Positions 18,908-28,157 of a DNA stretch of 64,000 nt are shown in pieces; within the stretch, counting starts at the first letter, position 1; every line of letters starts with the position of its first letter. This DNA comes from CAVXFS01 sp963761115 (GTDB lineage: Bacteria > Pseudomonadota > Gammaproteobacteria > Burkholderiales > Gallionellaceae). The position numbers and the translations under genes were made by a program. The notes below the pieces were generated by a model. The model had not been told where the DNA came from. It was given only the letters and a program-made list of their open reading frames with translations, and searched no databases. Location: the NCBI GenBank assembly GCA_963761115.1, contig CAVXFS010000004.1, positions 789,467 to 853,466 of the forward strand, in the 5' to 3' direction.

Positions 18908-20269
18908 ATGGCAAAAGCAAAGACAATTTATAGCTGTACCGAATGTGGTGGGCAGATCCCCAAGTGGCAGGGTCAATGCCCGCATTGCATGGCCTGGAAC
19001 ACGCTGGTCGAGACAGTGGCGGAAGCAGTGCCCGCCGCCGGCAAGAATCGCTACAGCGCATTGGCCTCTTCCGGCAAGTTGCAGCAACTGGCGGAGGTGG
19101 AGGCAAGTGAAGTGTCGCGCACTCCGACCGGCATCGCCGAATTCGATCGTGTGCTGGGCGGGGGACTGGTCGAGGGCGGCGTGGTACTGATCGGCGGAGA
19201 TCCCGGCATCGGCAAATCCACCTTGTTGTTGCAGGCCCTGGCGCATCTCTCGGCAAGCAAGAAAGTGCTGTATGTCAGCGGCGAGGAGTCTGCCCAGCAG
19301 ATTGCGTTGCGTGCAAAGCGTTTGCTGCTGGATGCACGCGAAGTGCACCTGCTGCCCGAGATCCAGCTTGAAAAGATACAAGCCACCGTTGCCCACGAAA
19401 AACCCGATGTGGTGGTGATCGACTCGATCCAGACCGTGTATTCCGAACAGCTTACATCCGCGCCCGGCTCGGTGGCACAGGTACGCGAATGTGCGGCGCA
19501 GCTCACCCGGCTGGCAAAGAGCAGTGGCGTGACCATGATCCTGGTCGGCCACGTCACCAAGGAGGGGGCGTTGGCCGGGCCACGTGTGCTGGAGCACATC
19601 GTCGATACCGTACTGTATTTCGAGGGCGACACGCATTCCAGTTTCCGGCTGATCCGCGCGTTCAAGAACCGCTTCGGCGCGGTCAACGAACTCGGCGTGT
19701 TTGCCATGACCGAAAAGGGCTTGCGCGAGGTGAGCAATCCGTCCGCGCTGTTCCTGTCGCAGCACGGTGCGCAGGTGGCAGGCTCGTGCGTGATGGTCAC
19801 GCAAGAAGGCACGCGTCCCTTGCTGGTTGAGATACAGGCGCTGCTTGATGCGGCGCATTCGCCCAGCCCGCGGCGGCTATCGCTGGGTCTGGAGCAGAAC
19901 CGCCTGGCAATGCTGCTTGCCGTTCTGCACCGTCATGCCGGCATTGCCTGCTTCGATCAGGATGTGTTCATCAATGCCGTGGGCGGGGTAAAGATCACCG
20001 AGCCGGGTGCCGATCTCGCCGTGCTGCTCGCCATTGTTTCCTCACTGCGCAACAAGCCGTTGCCGGAGAAACTGGTGGTGTTCGGCGAAGTCGGCCTTGC
20101 GGGTGAAGTCCGCCCGGTGCAACGCGGACAGGAGCGTCTGAAGGAAGCTGCCAAGCTGGGTTTTACTCACGCCGTCATACCCAAGGCCAACGCACCGAAG
20201 CAAAAGATTGCGGGAATGGAAATCATCGCAGTGGAGAGAGTGGAGCAGGCGGTTGAACGGGTGCAATAG
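18908..20269 (+). CDS. radA: DNA repair protein RadA
   Basis: About 453 residues. It has the N-terminal C4 zinc finger (CTECGGQIPKWQGQCPHC, residues ~10-27), a RecA-like domain with Walker A GDPGIGKST near 97, the RadA-specific KNRFG motif near 252 and a Lon-like C-terminal domain. RadA helps branch migration in recombination. The start is the Met at 18908 (MAKAKTIYSC); a Met 21 bases upstream is possible. It is divergent from the ribosomal operon. Confidence 0.96.
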   Translation: MAKAKTIYSCTECGGQIPKWQGQCPHCMAWNTLVETVAEAVPAAGKNRYSALASSGKLQQLAEVEASEVSRTPTGIAEFDRVLGGGLVEGGVVLIGGDPGIGKSTLLLQALAHLSASKKVLYVSGEESAQQIALRAKRLLLDAREVHLLPEIQLEKIQATVAHEKPDVVVIDSIQTVYSEQLTSAPGSVAQVRECAAQLTRLAKSSGVTMILVGHVTKEGALAGPRVLEHIVDTVLYFEGDTHSSFRLIRAFKNRFGAVNELGVFAMTEKGLREVSNPSALFLSQHGAQVAGSCVMVTQEGTRPLLVEIQALLDAAHSPSPRRLSLGLEQNRLAMLLAVLHRHAGIACFDQDVFINAVGGVKITEPGADLAVLLAIVSSLRNKPLPEKLVVFGEVGLAGEVRPVQRGQERLKEAAKLGFTHAVIPKANAPKQKIAGMEIIAVERVEQAVERVQ

Positions 20270-20291
20270 GTATGCTGACGCAGGGAAATAC

Positions 20292-20320
20292 TTGACAAAA
20301 TCACTCCGGTATGTTCAAAT
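20292..20320 (+). promoter_or_regulatory. Predicted sigma-70 promoter for the gene at 20415
   Basis: A perfect -35 TTGACA (20292-20297) is followed after 17 bases by TCAAAT (20315-20320), four of six matches to the -10. It lies ~95 bases before the small unknown gene, leaving a leader of roughly 85 bases. Confidence 0.5.
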
Positions 20321-20414
20321 GTTTATGCACACTGCAACAAACCTGACGATGCAGCATGGAGTGACAAATGTTTAGCATCGCTTATGTATTTTCAATTCAT
20401 AGGAGGTGACTATC

Positions 20415-20834
20415 ATGTTGACAGCACAACAACAATCAGGGATCTGGCCATTTGATCCGGCAAATTCCGAATTACTGGATAAAAAGCTGGACAAGGTTCA
20501 CAAGTTTGTAGGTGATACAGTTGAAACCATGGCGCAATCTCTGAGCGTTTCACCGGACGAGGCGCTTGAGATACTGATTAAGGTCCATGTGGCAATGATG
20601 GGCGACCTGAAGAAAACAGTTAATTCATTCACGGATGAAAAATTGTTCCACCGCGTGGATCGCGATAAAATGTGCAGCGAGATCGAAGATGTGATCAAGG
20701 CGATTTCGGATGCGACAGCTTTGGATACGGAAGAGATTACCGATATATTTGCAAAGAATCTGGACGCCAACCTGGCGGATATTTCCTACCGCTTGCATTT
20801 GCGCAGCCTGATCAACCGTTCCTATACTTCATGA
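20415..20834 (+). CDS. Hypothetical cytoplasmic protein
   Basis: A 139-residue, acidic, mostly helical protein that I do not recognise. It has no signal peptide, membrane segment or cysteine cluster. The start at 20415 is set by a perfect AGGAGG eight bases upstream. Segments of note are GIWPFDPANSELLDKKLDK near the N-terminus and DEALEILIKVHVAMMGDLKK in the middle. It has its own promoter and a hairpin downstream, so it is likely expressed alone. The strong translation signals suggest an abundant protein. Confidence 0.75.
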   Translation: MLTAQQQSGIWPFDPANSELLDKKLDKVHKFVGDTVETMAQSLSVSPDEALEILIKVHVAMMGDLKKTVNSFTDEKLFHRVDRDKMCSEIEDVIKAISDATALDTEEITDIFAKNLDANLADISYRLHLRSLINRSYTS

Positions 20835-20864
20835 CACGATAGATGCAACTGCAAAATCCACTCT

Positions 20865-20882
20865 GGGGCGCGCAAGCGCCCC
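20865..20882. terminator. GC hairpin between convergent genes
   Basis: A perfect 7-bp stem GGGGCGC/GCGCCCC with a GCAA tetraloop lies between the convergent small gene and lolD. Neither side has a real T tract, so it may block or stabilise transcripts rather than act as a classic terminator. Confidence 0.4.
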
Positions 20883-20895
20883 GGATCATTTCAGA

Positions 20896-21603
20896 TCAGT
20901 AATCTTTCTGCAACACTCCATCCAGCAGTCGCAATCGACGCTGCATTTTATCTGCCAGTTCCATGTCATGAGTGACAACAACAAAACTGGTGTCAAGCCG
21001 GGTGTTGAGTTCCAGCATCAGTTCAAATAGCGCATGAGCGCTGGCGCGATCAAGGTTGCCGGTGGGCTCGTCGGCCAGGACACAAACTGGGTCCGTGACC
21101 AGGGCACGGGCTACAGCGACGCGCTGACGTTCGCCGCCAGACAACTCTGCCGGCAGATGCAATAACCTTTGCGCCAGTCCGACCTGTTCCAGCATCTCTG
21201 CGGCTTTCGCTTGCGCCTGTTTGCGCAGCATGCCCCGAATCATCAGCGGCATGGCCGCATTTTCCACAGCGCTGAATTCTGCCAGCAGGTGGTGGAACTG
21301 ATATACAAATCCAAGCGAGCGATTGCGCAGATTTCCGCGCTCTTTCTCATCCATGGCCAGCACGTCCTGCCCGAGAATTTTCACGCTGCCACCTGAAGCC
21401 TTGTCCAGTCCGCCCAGCAGATGCAACAGAGTGCTTTTGCCGGAACCCGATGCGCCGACAATGGCGATGCGCTCACCGCGCATGACGTCAAGATCGACGC
21501 CTTTCAGTACCGGCACATTGAGGTTTCCCTGAGAATAGGTCTTGCGCAAATCCCGGCAGGAGAGGACGTTTGCAACAGTTGGTGACGTTCCCCGATCACT
21601 CAT
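20896..21603 (-). CDS. lolD: Lipoprotein-releasing ABC transporter ATPase
   Basis: A 235-residue ABC ATPase with Walker A GASGSGKST, signature LSGGERQRVAVARAL, Walker B VCVLADEPTGNLD and the H-loop VVVTHD. It powers LolCE in releasing outer-membrane lipoproteins from the inner membrane. It overlaps the upstream permease gene by eight bases, so the pair is translationally coupled. Confidence 0.95.
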   Translation of the reverse strand: MSDRGTSPTVANVLSCRDLRKTYSQGNLNVPVLKGVDLDVMRGERIAIVGASGSGKSTLLHLLGGLDKASGGSVKILGQDVLAMDEKERGNLRNRSLGFVYQFHHLLAEFSAVENAAMPLMIRGMLRKQAQAKAAEMLEQVGLAQRLLHLPAELSGGERQRVAVARALVTDPVCVLADEPTGNLDRASAHALFELMLELNTRLDTSFVVVTHDMELADKMQRRLRLLDGVLQKDY

Positions 21604-22855
21604 AGCGCAGCGCCTCCGCCGGTTGCGTTTTCGACGCGCGCCAGCTTGGATATAGTGTAGCCAGCAGGCTGATCAGGAACGAGAAGCCTGCCACCACCAG
21701 CACATCGCTGTGCTGCAGGTCGGAAGGAAGCTCGCTGATGAAATAAAATTCCTTGGACAGGAACTGCACGCCGAACAGATGCTCGATAAACGGGACGATG
21801 GTGCCGATATTGAGCGAAATGACAACGCCGCCTGCAACCCCGAATAACATGCCGATCAGCCCGATCAGCACGCCCTGGACCATGAAGATTTTCATGATGC
21901 TGCCGGGGGAAGCGCCCAGCGTGCGCAATATGGCGATGTCTGCCTGCTTGTCCGTAACCACCATTACCAGGGTGGAAACGATATTGAATGCGGCAACCAG
22001 CACGACCAGCGAGAGGATGATGAACATCATTTTCTTTTCCATCGCAACGACGCTGAAATAGTTTGCGTTCTGGCGAGTCCAGTCAGTGGCGTAACTGTCC
22101 CTGGGCAGGTGTTGTTCGAGTTCGCTGGCCACTTGTGGGGCGAGATCCAGATCGGTCAGCTGCGCGCTGACGCCGCTGACGGAATCGCCCATGCGGAAGA
22201 GTTTTTGCGCATCGTTCAGATTGATCAGCGCCAGCGCATTATCATAGGGCGCCATGCCGATCTCGAAAATCCCGACGACCCGAAATTGCTTCAATCGCGG
22301 CATCATGCCGGCGGGCGTGATCTGTCCTTGCGGCGTGATCAGCAGCACCTTGTCGTTCATGTGCGCGCCCAGCGCCCGCGCCAGGTCGGAACCCAGGGCG
22401 ATGCCAAATTCATTTGGCCGCAGGTCATCCAGCGATCCAATTTTCATCTTGTTGGAGAGTCCGATCAGGCGGTTCTCGGCTTCCGGCAGGATGCCGCGTA
22501 CCATCACTCCCTGCACGCTGTCATTCAGCGACAACATGCCCTGGCCATTCACGAATGGCGCGGCGGCATGGACTTTGGGGAAATGTGACACCAGATCCAG
22601 TATCGATTGCCAATCCTGCATCTGGCCGCCCTCGGCCGCGACCTGGATATGCGGGGTGACGCCGAGGATGCGCGCACGTATCTCCTTCTGGAATCCGTTC
22701 ATCACCGACAACACGATGATCAGCGCGGCCACACCCAGTGCGATACCCAGCATGGAGATCAGCGAAATGAAGGAGATGAAATGGTTGCGCCGCTTGGCGC
22801 GCGTATAGCGCAGGCCGATCAGGAGCTCATAGGGTCGAAAAGTTGAAAGTGACAT
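21596..22855 (-). CDS. lolC: Lipoprotein-releasing ABC transporter permease LolC/LolE
   Basis: A 419-residue permease starting at MSLSTFRPYELLIGLRYTRA. It has one N-terminal membrane helix (~residues 25-50), a large periplasmic domain, and three C-terminal helices of the FtsX type (starting near 270, 315 and 380). The family opening RRNHFISFISLISMLGIALG is clear. There is a single permease gene here, so it probably works as a LolC/E homodimer (LolF-like) with LolD; this is inference. Longer frames upstream overlap the divergent gene and are not supported. Confidence 0.94.
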   Translation of the reverse strand: MSLSTFRPYELLIGLRYTRAKRRNHFISFISLISMLGIALGVAALIIVLSVMNGFQKEIRARILGVTPHIQVAAEGGQMQDWQSILDLVSHFPKVHAAAPFVNGQGMLSLNDSVQGVMVRGILPEAENRLIGLSNKMKIGSLDDLRPNEFGIALGSDLARALGAHMNDKVLLITPQGQITPAGMMPRLKQFRVVGIFEIGMAPYDNALALINLNDAQKLFRMGDSVSGVSAQLTDLDLAPQVASELEQHLPRDSYATDWTRQNANYFSVVAMEKKMMFIILSLVVLVAAFNIVSTLVMVVTDKQADIAILRTLGASPGSIMKIFMVQGVLIGLIGMLFGVAGGVVISLNIGTIVPFIEHLFGVQFLSKEFYFISELPSDLQHSDVLVVAGFSFLISLLATLYPSWRASKTQPAEALRYE

Positions 22856-22926
22856 TTTTGCTATCGAGAGGGCCAAGCCATTAGTTTGCCACAAGCGGCG
22901 ATGATACGGGATGCTAAACTCGCAAC

Positions 22927-23940
22927 ATGAGTTCACGCGTCCATCTGGTTATTTCCGATTTGTTCATGCCACAGGAACTGGCGAAAGAGGCCTATGCGGG
23001 CTTGCGCCTGCCCGCGCTGGAAAAATTGCTGGCGCGCGCCCAGCCTGAACCGCTCGCTGTAGACGGGATAGAAGAGTGGATGTGTGCTGATTTCGGCATC
23101 AAGGATATGGCCATCGCGCCAATCACGTTACGCGCGGACGGTGCGGAACCGGGAGCGCATTTCTGGTTGCGCGCCGACCCTGTCAGTCTGCTTATGAGGC
23201 GCGATCAACTGATGCTTCAGTCCGGATTGGATCTTGGCATGCACGAGGCAGGACAGCTTTGCGCCAGCCTGAATGCGCATTTCGAAGCATCTGGCATGCG
23301 CTTTCTTGCGTTGCATCCACAACGCTGGTATCTGCAACTGGATGCAGTTCCGGAGATGCAAACCTGCTCCCCGTCAATGGTGATCGGCAGGGACGTGCAT
23401 CAATACCTGCCGCAGGGCAAGGATGCCTTGCACTGGCACGGCGTGTTGAATGAAATCCAGATGCTGTTGTACGAACACCGGGTGAACCAGGCGCGTGAGG
23501 CAAATGCAAAGTTGCCTGTCAACAGCATCTGGTTCTGGGGCGGCGGCAGAAGCGCCGGCCAATTGACTGGAAAATATCGGCGCATCATCGGTGACAGCGA
23601 TCTGTCGGCAGCATTTGCCGCTACGGCCGAGATTGCATTCCTTGCGCCTGATCTGGATGCATTGCGGGAACTTGAGCCGGATGGGCAGGTGCTGATCACT
23701 ATCGAAAATCTGCACCGGAGAATACAGAATGGAGATTTTCAGGGCTGGCGTGATTCCTTGCTTGAACTTGAGCAGAACATCGCCACGCCATTGTTGCAAG
23801 CCATGCAAACCGGAAAAATCGCGAGGATTACCCTTGATATCCTGCAAGCGGGTGTAGCCAGGCGTTTTATTGTAAACAGCAACGATCTATGGAAGCTATG
23901 GCGCATACCAGCAAGTCTGGCAAAGTACGCACTGGTGTAA
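22927..23940 (+). CDS. Phosphoglycerate mutase-like protein (COG4255 type)
   Basis: A 337-residue protein resembling the betaproteobacterial family often annotated as cofactor-independent phosphoglycerate mutase or RpfE-type regulator. Visible segments are VHLVISDLFMP at the start, FWLRADPVSLLMRRDQLML, LHWHGVLNEIQMLLYEHRVN and NSIWFWGGGR. The metal-binding motifs of true iPGM were not seen, so the enzymatic name is doubtful. It is divergent from lolC with ~70 bases between. In related genomes this family often precedes recJ, which is absent here. Confidence 0.7.
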   Translation: MSSRVHLVISDLFMPQELAKEAYAGLRLPALEKLLARAQPEPLAVDGIEEWMCADFGIKDMAIAPITLRADGAEPGAHFWLRADPVSLLMRRDQLMLQSGLDLGMHEAGQLCASLNAHFEASGMRFLALHPQRWYLQLDAVPEMQTCSPSMVIGRDVHQYLPQGKDALHWHGVLNEIQMLLYEHRVNQAREANAKLPVNSIWFWGGGRSAGQLTGKYRRIIGDSDLSAAFAATAEIAFLAPDLDALRELEPDGQVLITIENLHRRIQNGDFQGWRDSLLELEQNIATPLLQAMQTGKIARITLDILQAGVARRFIVNSNDLWKLWRIPASLAKYALV

Positions 23941-24106
23941 AGCCACGGTTACAAAACTGATGGCTGGTTGATGTCTTTCTGGAATAAAATCAGGTGAGTA
24001 TGGTTTTCCGGAACGCAGAAAAATCCTGACTGCCAGATATCGCTTCTTTGGCCTGAAGGCCAAGTCTGCTGTATCATCCAGCCCACCTTGGACAATATGT
24101 CGAACT

Positions 24107-25072
24107 ATGAAGATCACATTCCTGGATTTCGAACAGGCGGTCGCTGAACTGGAAAACAAGATCGAGCAACTGCGATTGATGCGGGACGATTCGTCGCTGG
24201 ATGTTTCCGAAGAGATAGGCACGCTGCAGCAGAAAAGCCAGGCGCTGACCAAGGAAATCTACGCCAAGCTGACACCGTGGCAGATTTCCCAGGTATCACG
24301 GCACCCGCAGCGCCCCTATACGCTTGACTACATCCAGCATCTGTTCACCGATTTCGAGGAGTTGCACGGTGACCGCAGTTTTGCCGACGATCCTGCCATC
24401 GTTGGCGGGTTGGCGCGCTTCAATGGCCAGAGCGTGATGGTGATCGGGCACCAGAAAGGGCGCGACACCAAGGAGCGGCAATATCGCAATTTCGGCATGC
24501 CGCGTCCGGAAGGGTATCGCAAGGCGTTGCGTCTGATGCGGCTGGCCGAGAAGTTCGACATTCCGATCATGACATTTATCGATACGCCCGGCGCTTACCC
24601 CGGCGTGGGCGCGGAAGAACGCGGCCAGTCTGAAGCCATCGGCCACAACCTGTATGTGATGGCCGAGTTGCGTGTGCCGATCATCTGTACGGTGATCGGC
24701 GAAGGCGGTTCCGGTGGTGCGCTGGCGATCGCAGTAGGCGATGCACTGCTGATGCTGCAATACGCCACTTACTCGGTGATCTCGCCCGAAGGCTGTGCTT
24801 CCATCTTGTGGAAGAGTGCGGAAAAGGCGGCCGATGCTGCAGAAACCCTGGGCATCACTGCGACGCGGTTGAAGTCATTGGGACTGGTGGACAAGATCAT
24901 CAACGAACCACTGGGTGGCGCGCATCGTGACTATCCGGCCATGATGCAGGCCGTCGGCAAGGCACTCCAGGCGTCACTCAAGCAAGTACAAGCCCGCCCC
25001 GCCGAGGACCTGCTGCAGACCAGATTCAACCGTTTGATGGGCTATGGAAAATTCAAGGAAGTCAGTCTGTGA
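24107..25072 (+). CDS. accA: Acetyl-CoA carboxylase carboxyltransferase subunit alpha
   Basis: A 321-residue AccA, which with AccD transfers the carboxyl group from biotin to acetyl-CoA in fatty-acid synthesis. It has the N-terminal helical part (FLDFEQAVAELENKIEQLR), RHPQRPYTLDYI, the oxyanion-hole segments GAYPGVGAEERGQSEAI and GEGGSGGALAI, and the C-terminal GGAHRDY. Its end overlaps the start of tilS by 29 bases. Confidence 0.97.
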   Translation: MKITFLDFEQAVAELENKIEQLRLMRDDSSLDVSEEIGTLQQKSQALTKEIYAKLTPWQISQVSRHPQRPYTLDYIQHLFTDFEELHGDRSFADDPAIVGGLARFNGQSVMVIGHQKGRDTKERQYRNFGMPRPEGYRKALRLMRLAEKFDIPIMTFIDTPGAYPGVGAEERGQSEAIGHNLYVMAELRVPIICTVIGEGGSGGALAIAVGDALLMLQYATYSVISPEGCASILWKSAEKAADAAETLGITATRLKSLGLVDKIINEPLGGAHRDYPAMMQAVGKALQASLKQVQARPAEDLLQTRFNRLMGYGKFKEVSL

Positions 25073-26426
25073 GCTGAGCGATCGCGTCGCCGGGAAGCTT
25101 GCCACCCTCGTTCCGGATGGCGCATCCATACTGGTCGGATTGAGCGGTGGTGTGGATTCCGTTGTCCTGCTGCATGTGCTTGCGCAACTTGCGCCGCGTT
25201 TTTCCTGGAAACTCTCCGCTTTGCATGTCCATCACGGCATCAGCCCGCATGCCGATGAGTGGGCTGCATTCTGTGAAAAATTGTGTACCCGGCACGACCT
25301 TCCCCTGCACCTCGAACATGTGGACATAGAACCATTGCGCCATCTGGGTGTGGAGGCCGCTGCACGCGAGTTGCGTCATTCAGCACTGGCAGGGCAGCAG
25401 GTGGATTTTATCGCGCTGGCGCACCATCAGGATGACCAGGCGGAAACGCTGCTGTTGCAGTTGCTGCGCGGAAGCGGCGCGAAAGGCGCGGCGGCGATGC
25501 CGATGCTGCAAGCAGGCAGAGGCGGTCCTGCGCTGGTGCGGCCGCTGCTCGACATCGCCCGTGAAACATTGATCGCTTACGCGCAGCAACATGAGCTGCA
25601 ATGGGTGGAAGACGAAAGCAACGAAGATAGCAGCTATCCGCGCAATTTCCTGCGCCATCGCGTGCTGCCGGTGCTGCAACAACGCTTCCCCACCTATCGC
25701 GAGACGCTGGCGCGCAGCGCGCGGCATTTTGCCGAGGCAGCAGAATTGATGGAAACCCTGGCGGAACTCGATGCGGACGGGTTTGCCTTTCCCTCGGCGC
25801 GAAGCGGAAGAGCTGATGAACCCTTGCTTGCAATCTCCAGCCTGCAAACCCTCGGGTTGGTGCGCTCAAAAAATCTGTTGCGTTATTTGCTGCATTGCAG
25901 GGGAGTGTCGATGCCAGACCATCGGCGCATGGAAGAAATGTTGCGCCAGTTGTTGACGTCACGTGCCGATGGACAGGTTTGCGTCAGTTGGAGCAACTGG
26001 GAAGTACGCAGCTTTCGAAACAGGGTGTATGTTTGTCCCTCGTTGCCCAATCCTGACACCGGCCTGAATATTCCGTGGCGGGGAGAGAAAGCCGTGGAAT
26101 TGCCTCAACTCGGTGGGGTGCTGCGCTTTGACGACAGCTTGGGCGAGGGCATCAGCCTGGCAAGACTGAATATTGCATCAGCCTCCATCCGCCTGCGTTC
26201 GGGAGAAGAAAGATTGCGCCCAGATGCAACCCGACCCGAGCGCTCGCTGCAATATCTGTTCCAGGAGCACGATGTGCCGCCTTGGCAACGCGTGCGTTGG
26301 CCATTGCTGTATTGCGGCGAAACACTGGTTGCCATCCCCGGCATCTCAACGGCGGTTGAATTCCGCGCCAAGTCTGGAGAAACGGGTACCTTGCCAAACT
26401 GGATTCAGTCTCGTAGGTTGGGCTGA
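25044..26426 (+). CDS. tilS: tRNA(Ile)-lysidine synthase
   Basis: A 460-residue TilS that converts C34 of tRNA-Ile(CAU) to lysidine. It has the PP-loop ATPase motif LSGGVDS near residue 33, HVHHGISPHADEW, AHHQDDQAETLLLQLLRG and the C-terminal TilS domains with SGEERLRP. The gene starts inside accA (29-base overlap). Its last codons and stop lie in the left arm of the inverted repeat at 26412, so the C-terminus may have been reshaped by the repeat. Confidence 0.95.
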   Translation: MENSRKSVCELSDRVAGKLATLVPDGASILVGLSGGVDSVVLLHVLAQLAPRFSWKLSALHVHHGISPHADEWAAFCEKLCTRHDLPLHLEHVDIEPLRHLGVEAAARELRHSALAGQQVDFIALAHHQDDQAETLLLQLLRGSGAKGAAAMPMLQAGRGGPALVRPLLDIARETLIAYAQQHELQWVEDESNEDSSYPRNFLRHRVLPVLQQRFPTYRETLARSARHFAEAAELMETLAELDADGFAFPSARSGRADEPLLAISSLQTLGLVRSKNLLRYLLHCRGVSMPDHRRMEEMLRQLLTSRADGQVCVSWSNWEVRSFRNRVYVCPSLPNPDTGLNIPWRGEKAVELPQLGGVLRFDDSLGEGISLARLNIASASIRLRSGEERLRPDATRPERSLQYLFQEHDVPPWQRVRWPLLYCGETLVAIPGISTAVEFRAKSGETGTLPNWIQSRRLG

Positions 26427-26489
26427 CAAAGAAAGCCCGACAAAAGGTTACCGGAAATCGTTGGGCTTCGTAACTCAACCCAACCTGCG
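26412..26489. repeat. Palindromic dispersed-repeat-like element
   Basis: Arms CGTAGGTTGGG (26412) and CCCAACCTGCG (ending 26489) form an inverted repeat with one mismatch. Inside are further GGGCT and AGCCC/CAACCC pairs. The GTAGGTTGGG...CCCAACCT pattern is typical of a small palindromic repeat dispersed in many proteobacterial genomes. It covers the tilS stop codon and may act as a transcript end. Confidence 0.55.
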
Positions 26490-26635
26490 ATGTTCGGGAT
26501 CGAACACCGGATCCGGAATTTCACGACTTCTTTGATTTCCATACAAATTCGCTACTTATCTGCGACATCGCATGCAAAGCCTGATAAAATATCAAGTCAT
26601 TTTTTATTAACCTTGAACGAGTTGGAGAAAATAGC

Positions 26636-27061
26636 ATGGCTGTAGAACGTACGCTTTCCATTATCAAACCCGATGCTGTTGCCAAAAATGTCATTGGCCA
26701 GATTTATTCCCGCTTTGAGAACGCCGGGCTGAAGGTCATTGCCGCACGCATGGTGCATTTGTCCCGCGCCGAGGCAGAAGGATTCTACGCAGTTCATCGC
26801 GCGCGTCCGTTCTTCAATGACCTGGTCGCCTTTATGACTTCCGGCCCGGTGATGATCCAGGCGCTTGAAGGCGAAGGCGCGATCCTGAAGAACCGCGAAC
26901 TGATGGGCGCCACCGACCCGAAGAAGGCAGACAAGGGCACCATTCGTGCCGATTTTGCCGACAGTATCGATGCCAATGCAGTGCATGGTTCTGATGCGGC
27001 GGAAACGGCTGCGGTTGAGATCGCCTATTTTTTCCCCAGCATGAACGTTTACTCACGGTAA
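26636..27061 (+). CDS. ndk: Nucleoside diphosphate kinase
   Basis: A 141-residue NDK that balances nucleoside triphosphates. It has the opening ERTLSIIKPDAVAKN and the active-site segment NAVHGSDAAETA with the phosphorylated His. It is the first gene of the conserved ndk-rlmN-pilW-rodZ-ispG cluster, 13 bases ahead of rlmN. TTGGAGA precedes the ATG. Confidence 0.98.
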   Translation: MAVERTLSIIKPDAVAKNVIGQIYSRFENAGLKVIAARMVHLSRAEAEGFYAVHRARPFFNDLVAFMTSGPVMIQALEGEGAILKNRELMGATDPKKADKGTIRADFADSIDANAVHGSDAAETAAVEIAYFFPSMNVYSR

Positions 27062-27074
27062 CGCATGGGTCCTG

Positions 27075-28157
27075 ATGGCTGAAAACCTCCTCAACTTTGA
27101 TGCCCAACAGTTAAGCGCCTGGTTTGCGGATATGGGTGAGAAACCCTTCCGCGCGCGCCAGGTGTTGCGCTGGGTGCATAAATCCGGGGTGGCGGATTTC
27201 GATGCGATGAGCGACCTTGCGCTGTCGCTGCGCGACAAGCTCAAGTCTGCGGCCTGCGTGCAGGCACCCAGAGTGACACGCGAAACTTTGTCCGAAGATG
27301 GTACGCGCAAATGGCTGCTGGACGTGGGTGTCGGCAATGCAGTGGAAACAGTGTTCATTCCGGAGGCAGATCGCGGAACTTTGTGCATCTCCACCCAGGC
27401 CGGCTGCGCGCTGGATTGTTCCTTTTGCTCAACCGGCAAGCAGGGCTTCAACCGCAATTTGTCCACAGCGGAAATCATTGGCCAGTTGTGGTTGGCGAAC
27501 CGCGAAATCGGCAAGGATGCGGACGGCAACTGGCCGATCACTAACGTGGTGATGATGGGCATGGGCGAGCCGTTGCTGAATTTCGACAACACGGTGAGCG
27601 CGCTGCGCCTGATGCTTGATGACAACGCCTATGGGTTGTCGCGCCGCCGCGTCACGGTCTCGACTTCCGGCATCGTGCCAGCGATGGATCGCCTGCGCGA
27701 TGCCTGTCCTGTGGCGTTGGCAGTCTCGCTGCATGCACCGAACGATGCCTTGCGCGATCAACTGGTGCCGGTCAACCAGAAGTACCCGCTGCGCGAGCTG
27801 ATGGCAGCTTGTATGCGTTACCTGGAAAAAGCGCCGCGCGATTTTGTCACCTTTGAGTACGTCATGCTGAAGGGCGTGAATGATTCAGAGATGCATGCGC
27901 GCGAACTGGTCGCGCTGGTGCGGGAGGTGCCGTGCAAATTCAACCTGATCCCGTTCAACCCGTTTCCGCAGGCACCTTACCAGCGCTCATCTGCGGATGC
28001 GATAAGCCGCTTTCGCGATGTACTGATGCAGGCCGGCATCGTCACCACCACGCGCAAGGTGCGCGGCGATGATATCGATGCGGCGTGTGGCCAACTCGCC
28101 GGACAGGTGCTGGACAAGACGAAAAGAACCCATCGCTTGCAGGAGATTCGGACATGA
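27075..28157 (+). CDS. rlmN: Dual-specificity 23S rRNA/tRNA adenine-C2 methyltransferase
   Basis: A 360-residue radical SAM enzyme that methylates A2503 of 23S rRNA and A37 of some tRNAs. It has the cluster motif CALDCSFCSTG near residue 112, GMGEPLLNFDN, SRRRVTVSTSG and the C-terminal GDDIDAACGQLAGQ with the methyl-carrying Cys. Its stop overlaps the next gene's start as ATGA. Confidence 0.97.
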   Translation: MAENLLNFDAQQLSAWFADMGEKPFRARQVLRWVHKSGVADFDAMSDLALSLRDKLKSAACVQAPRVTRETLSEDGTRKWLLDVGVGNAVETVFIPEADRGTLCISTQAGCALDCSFCSTGKQGFNRNLSTAEIIGQLWLANREIGKDADGNWPITNVVMMGMGEPLLNFDNTVSALRLMLDDNAYGLSRRRVTVSTSGIVPAMDRLRDACPVALAVSLHAPNDALRDQLVPVNQKYPLRELMAACMRYLEKAPRDFVTFEYVMLKGVNDSEMHARELVALVREVPCKFNLIPFNPFPQAPYQRSSADAISRFRDVLMQAGIVTTTRKVRGDDIDAACGQLAGQVLDKTKRTHRLQEIRT

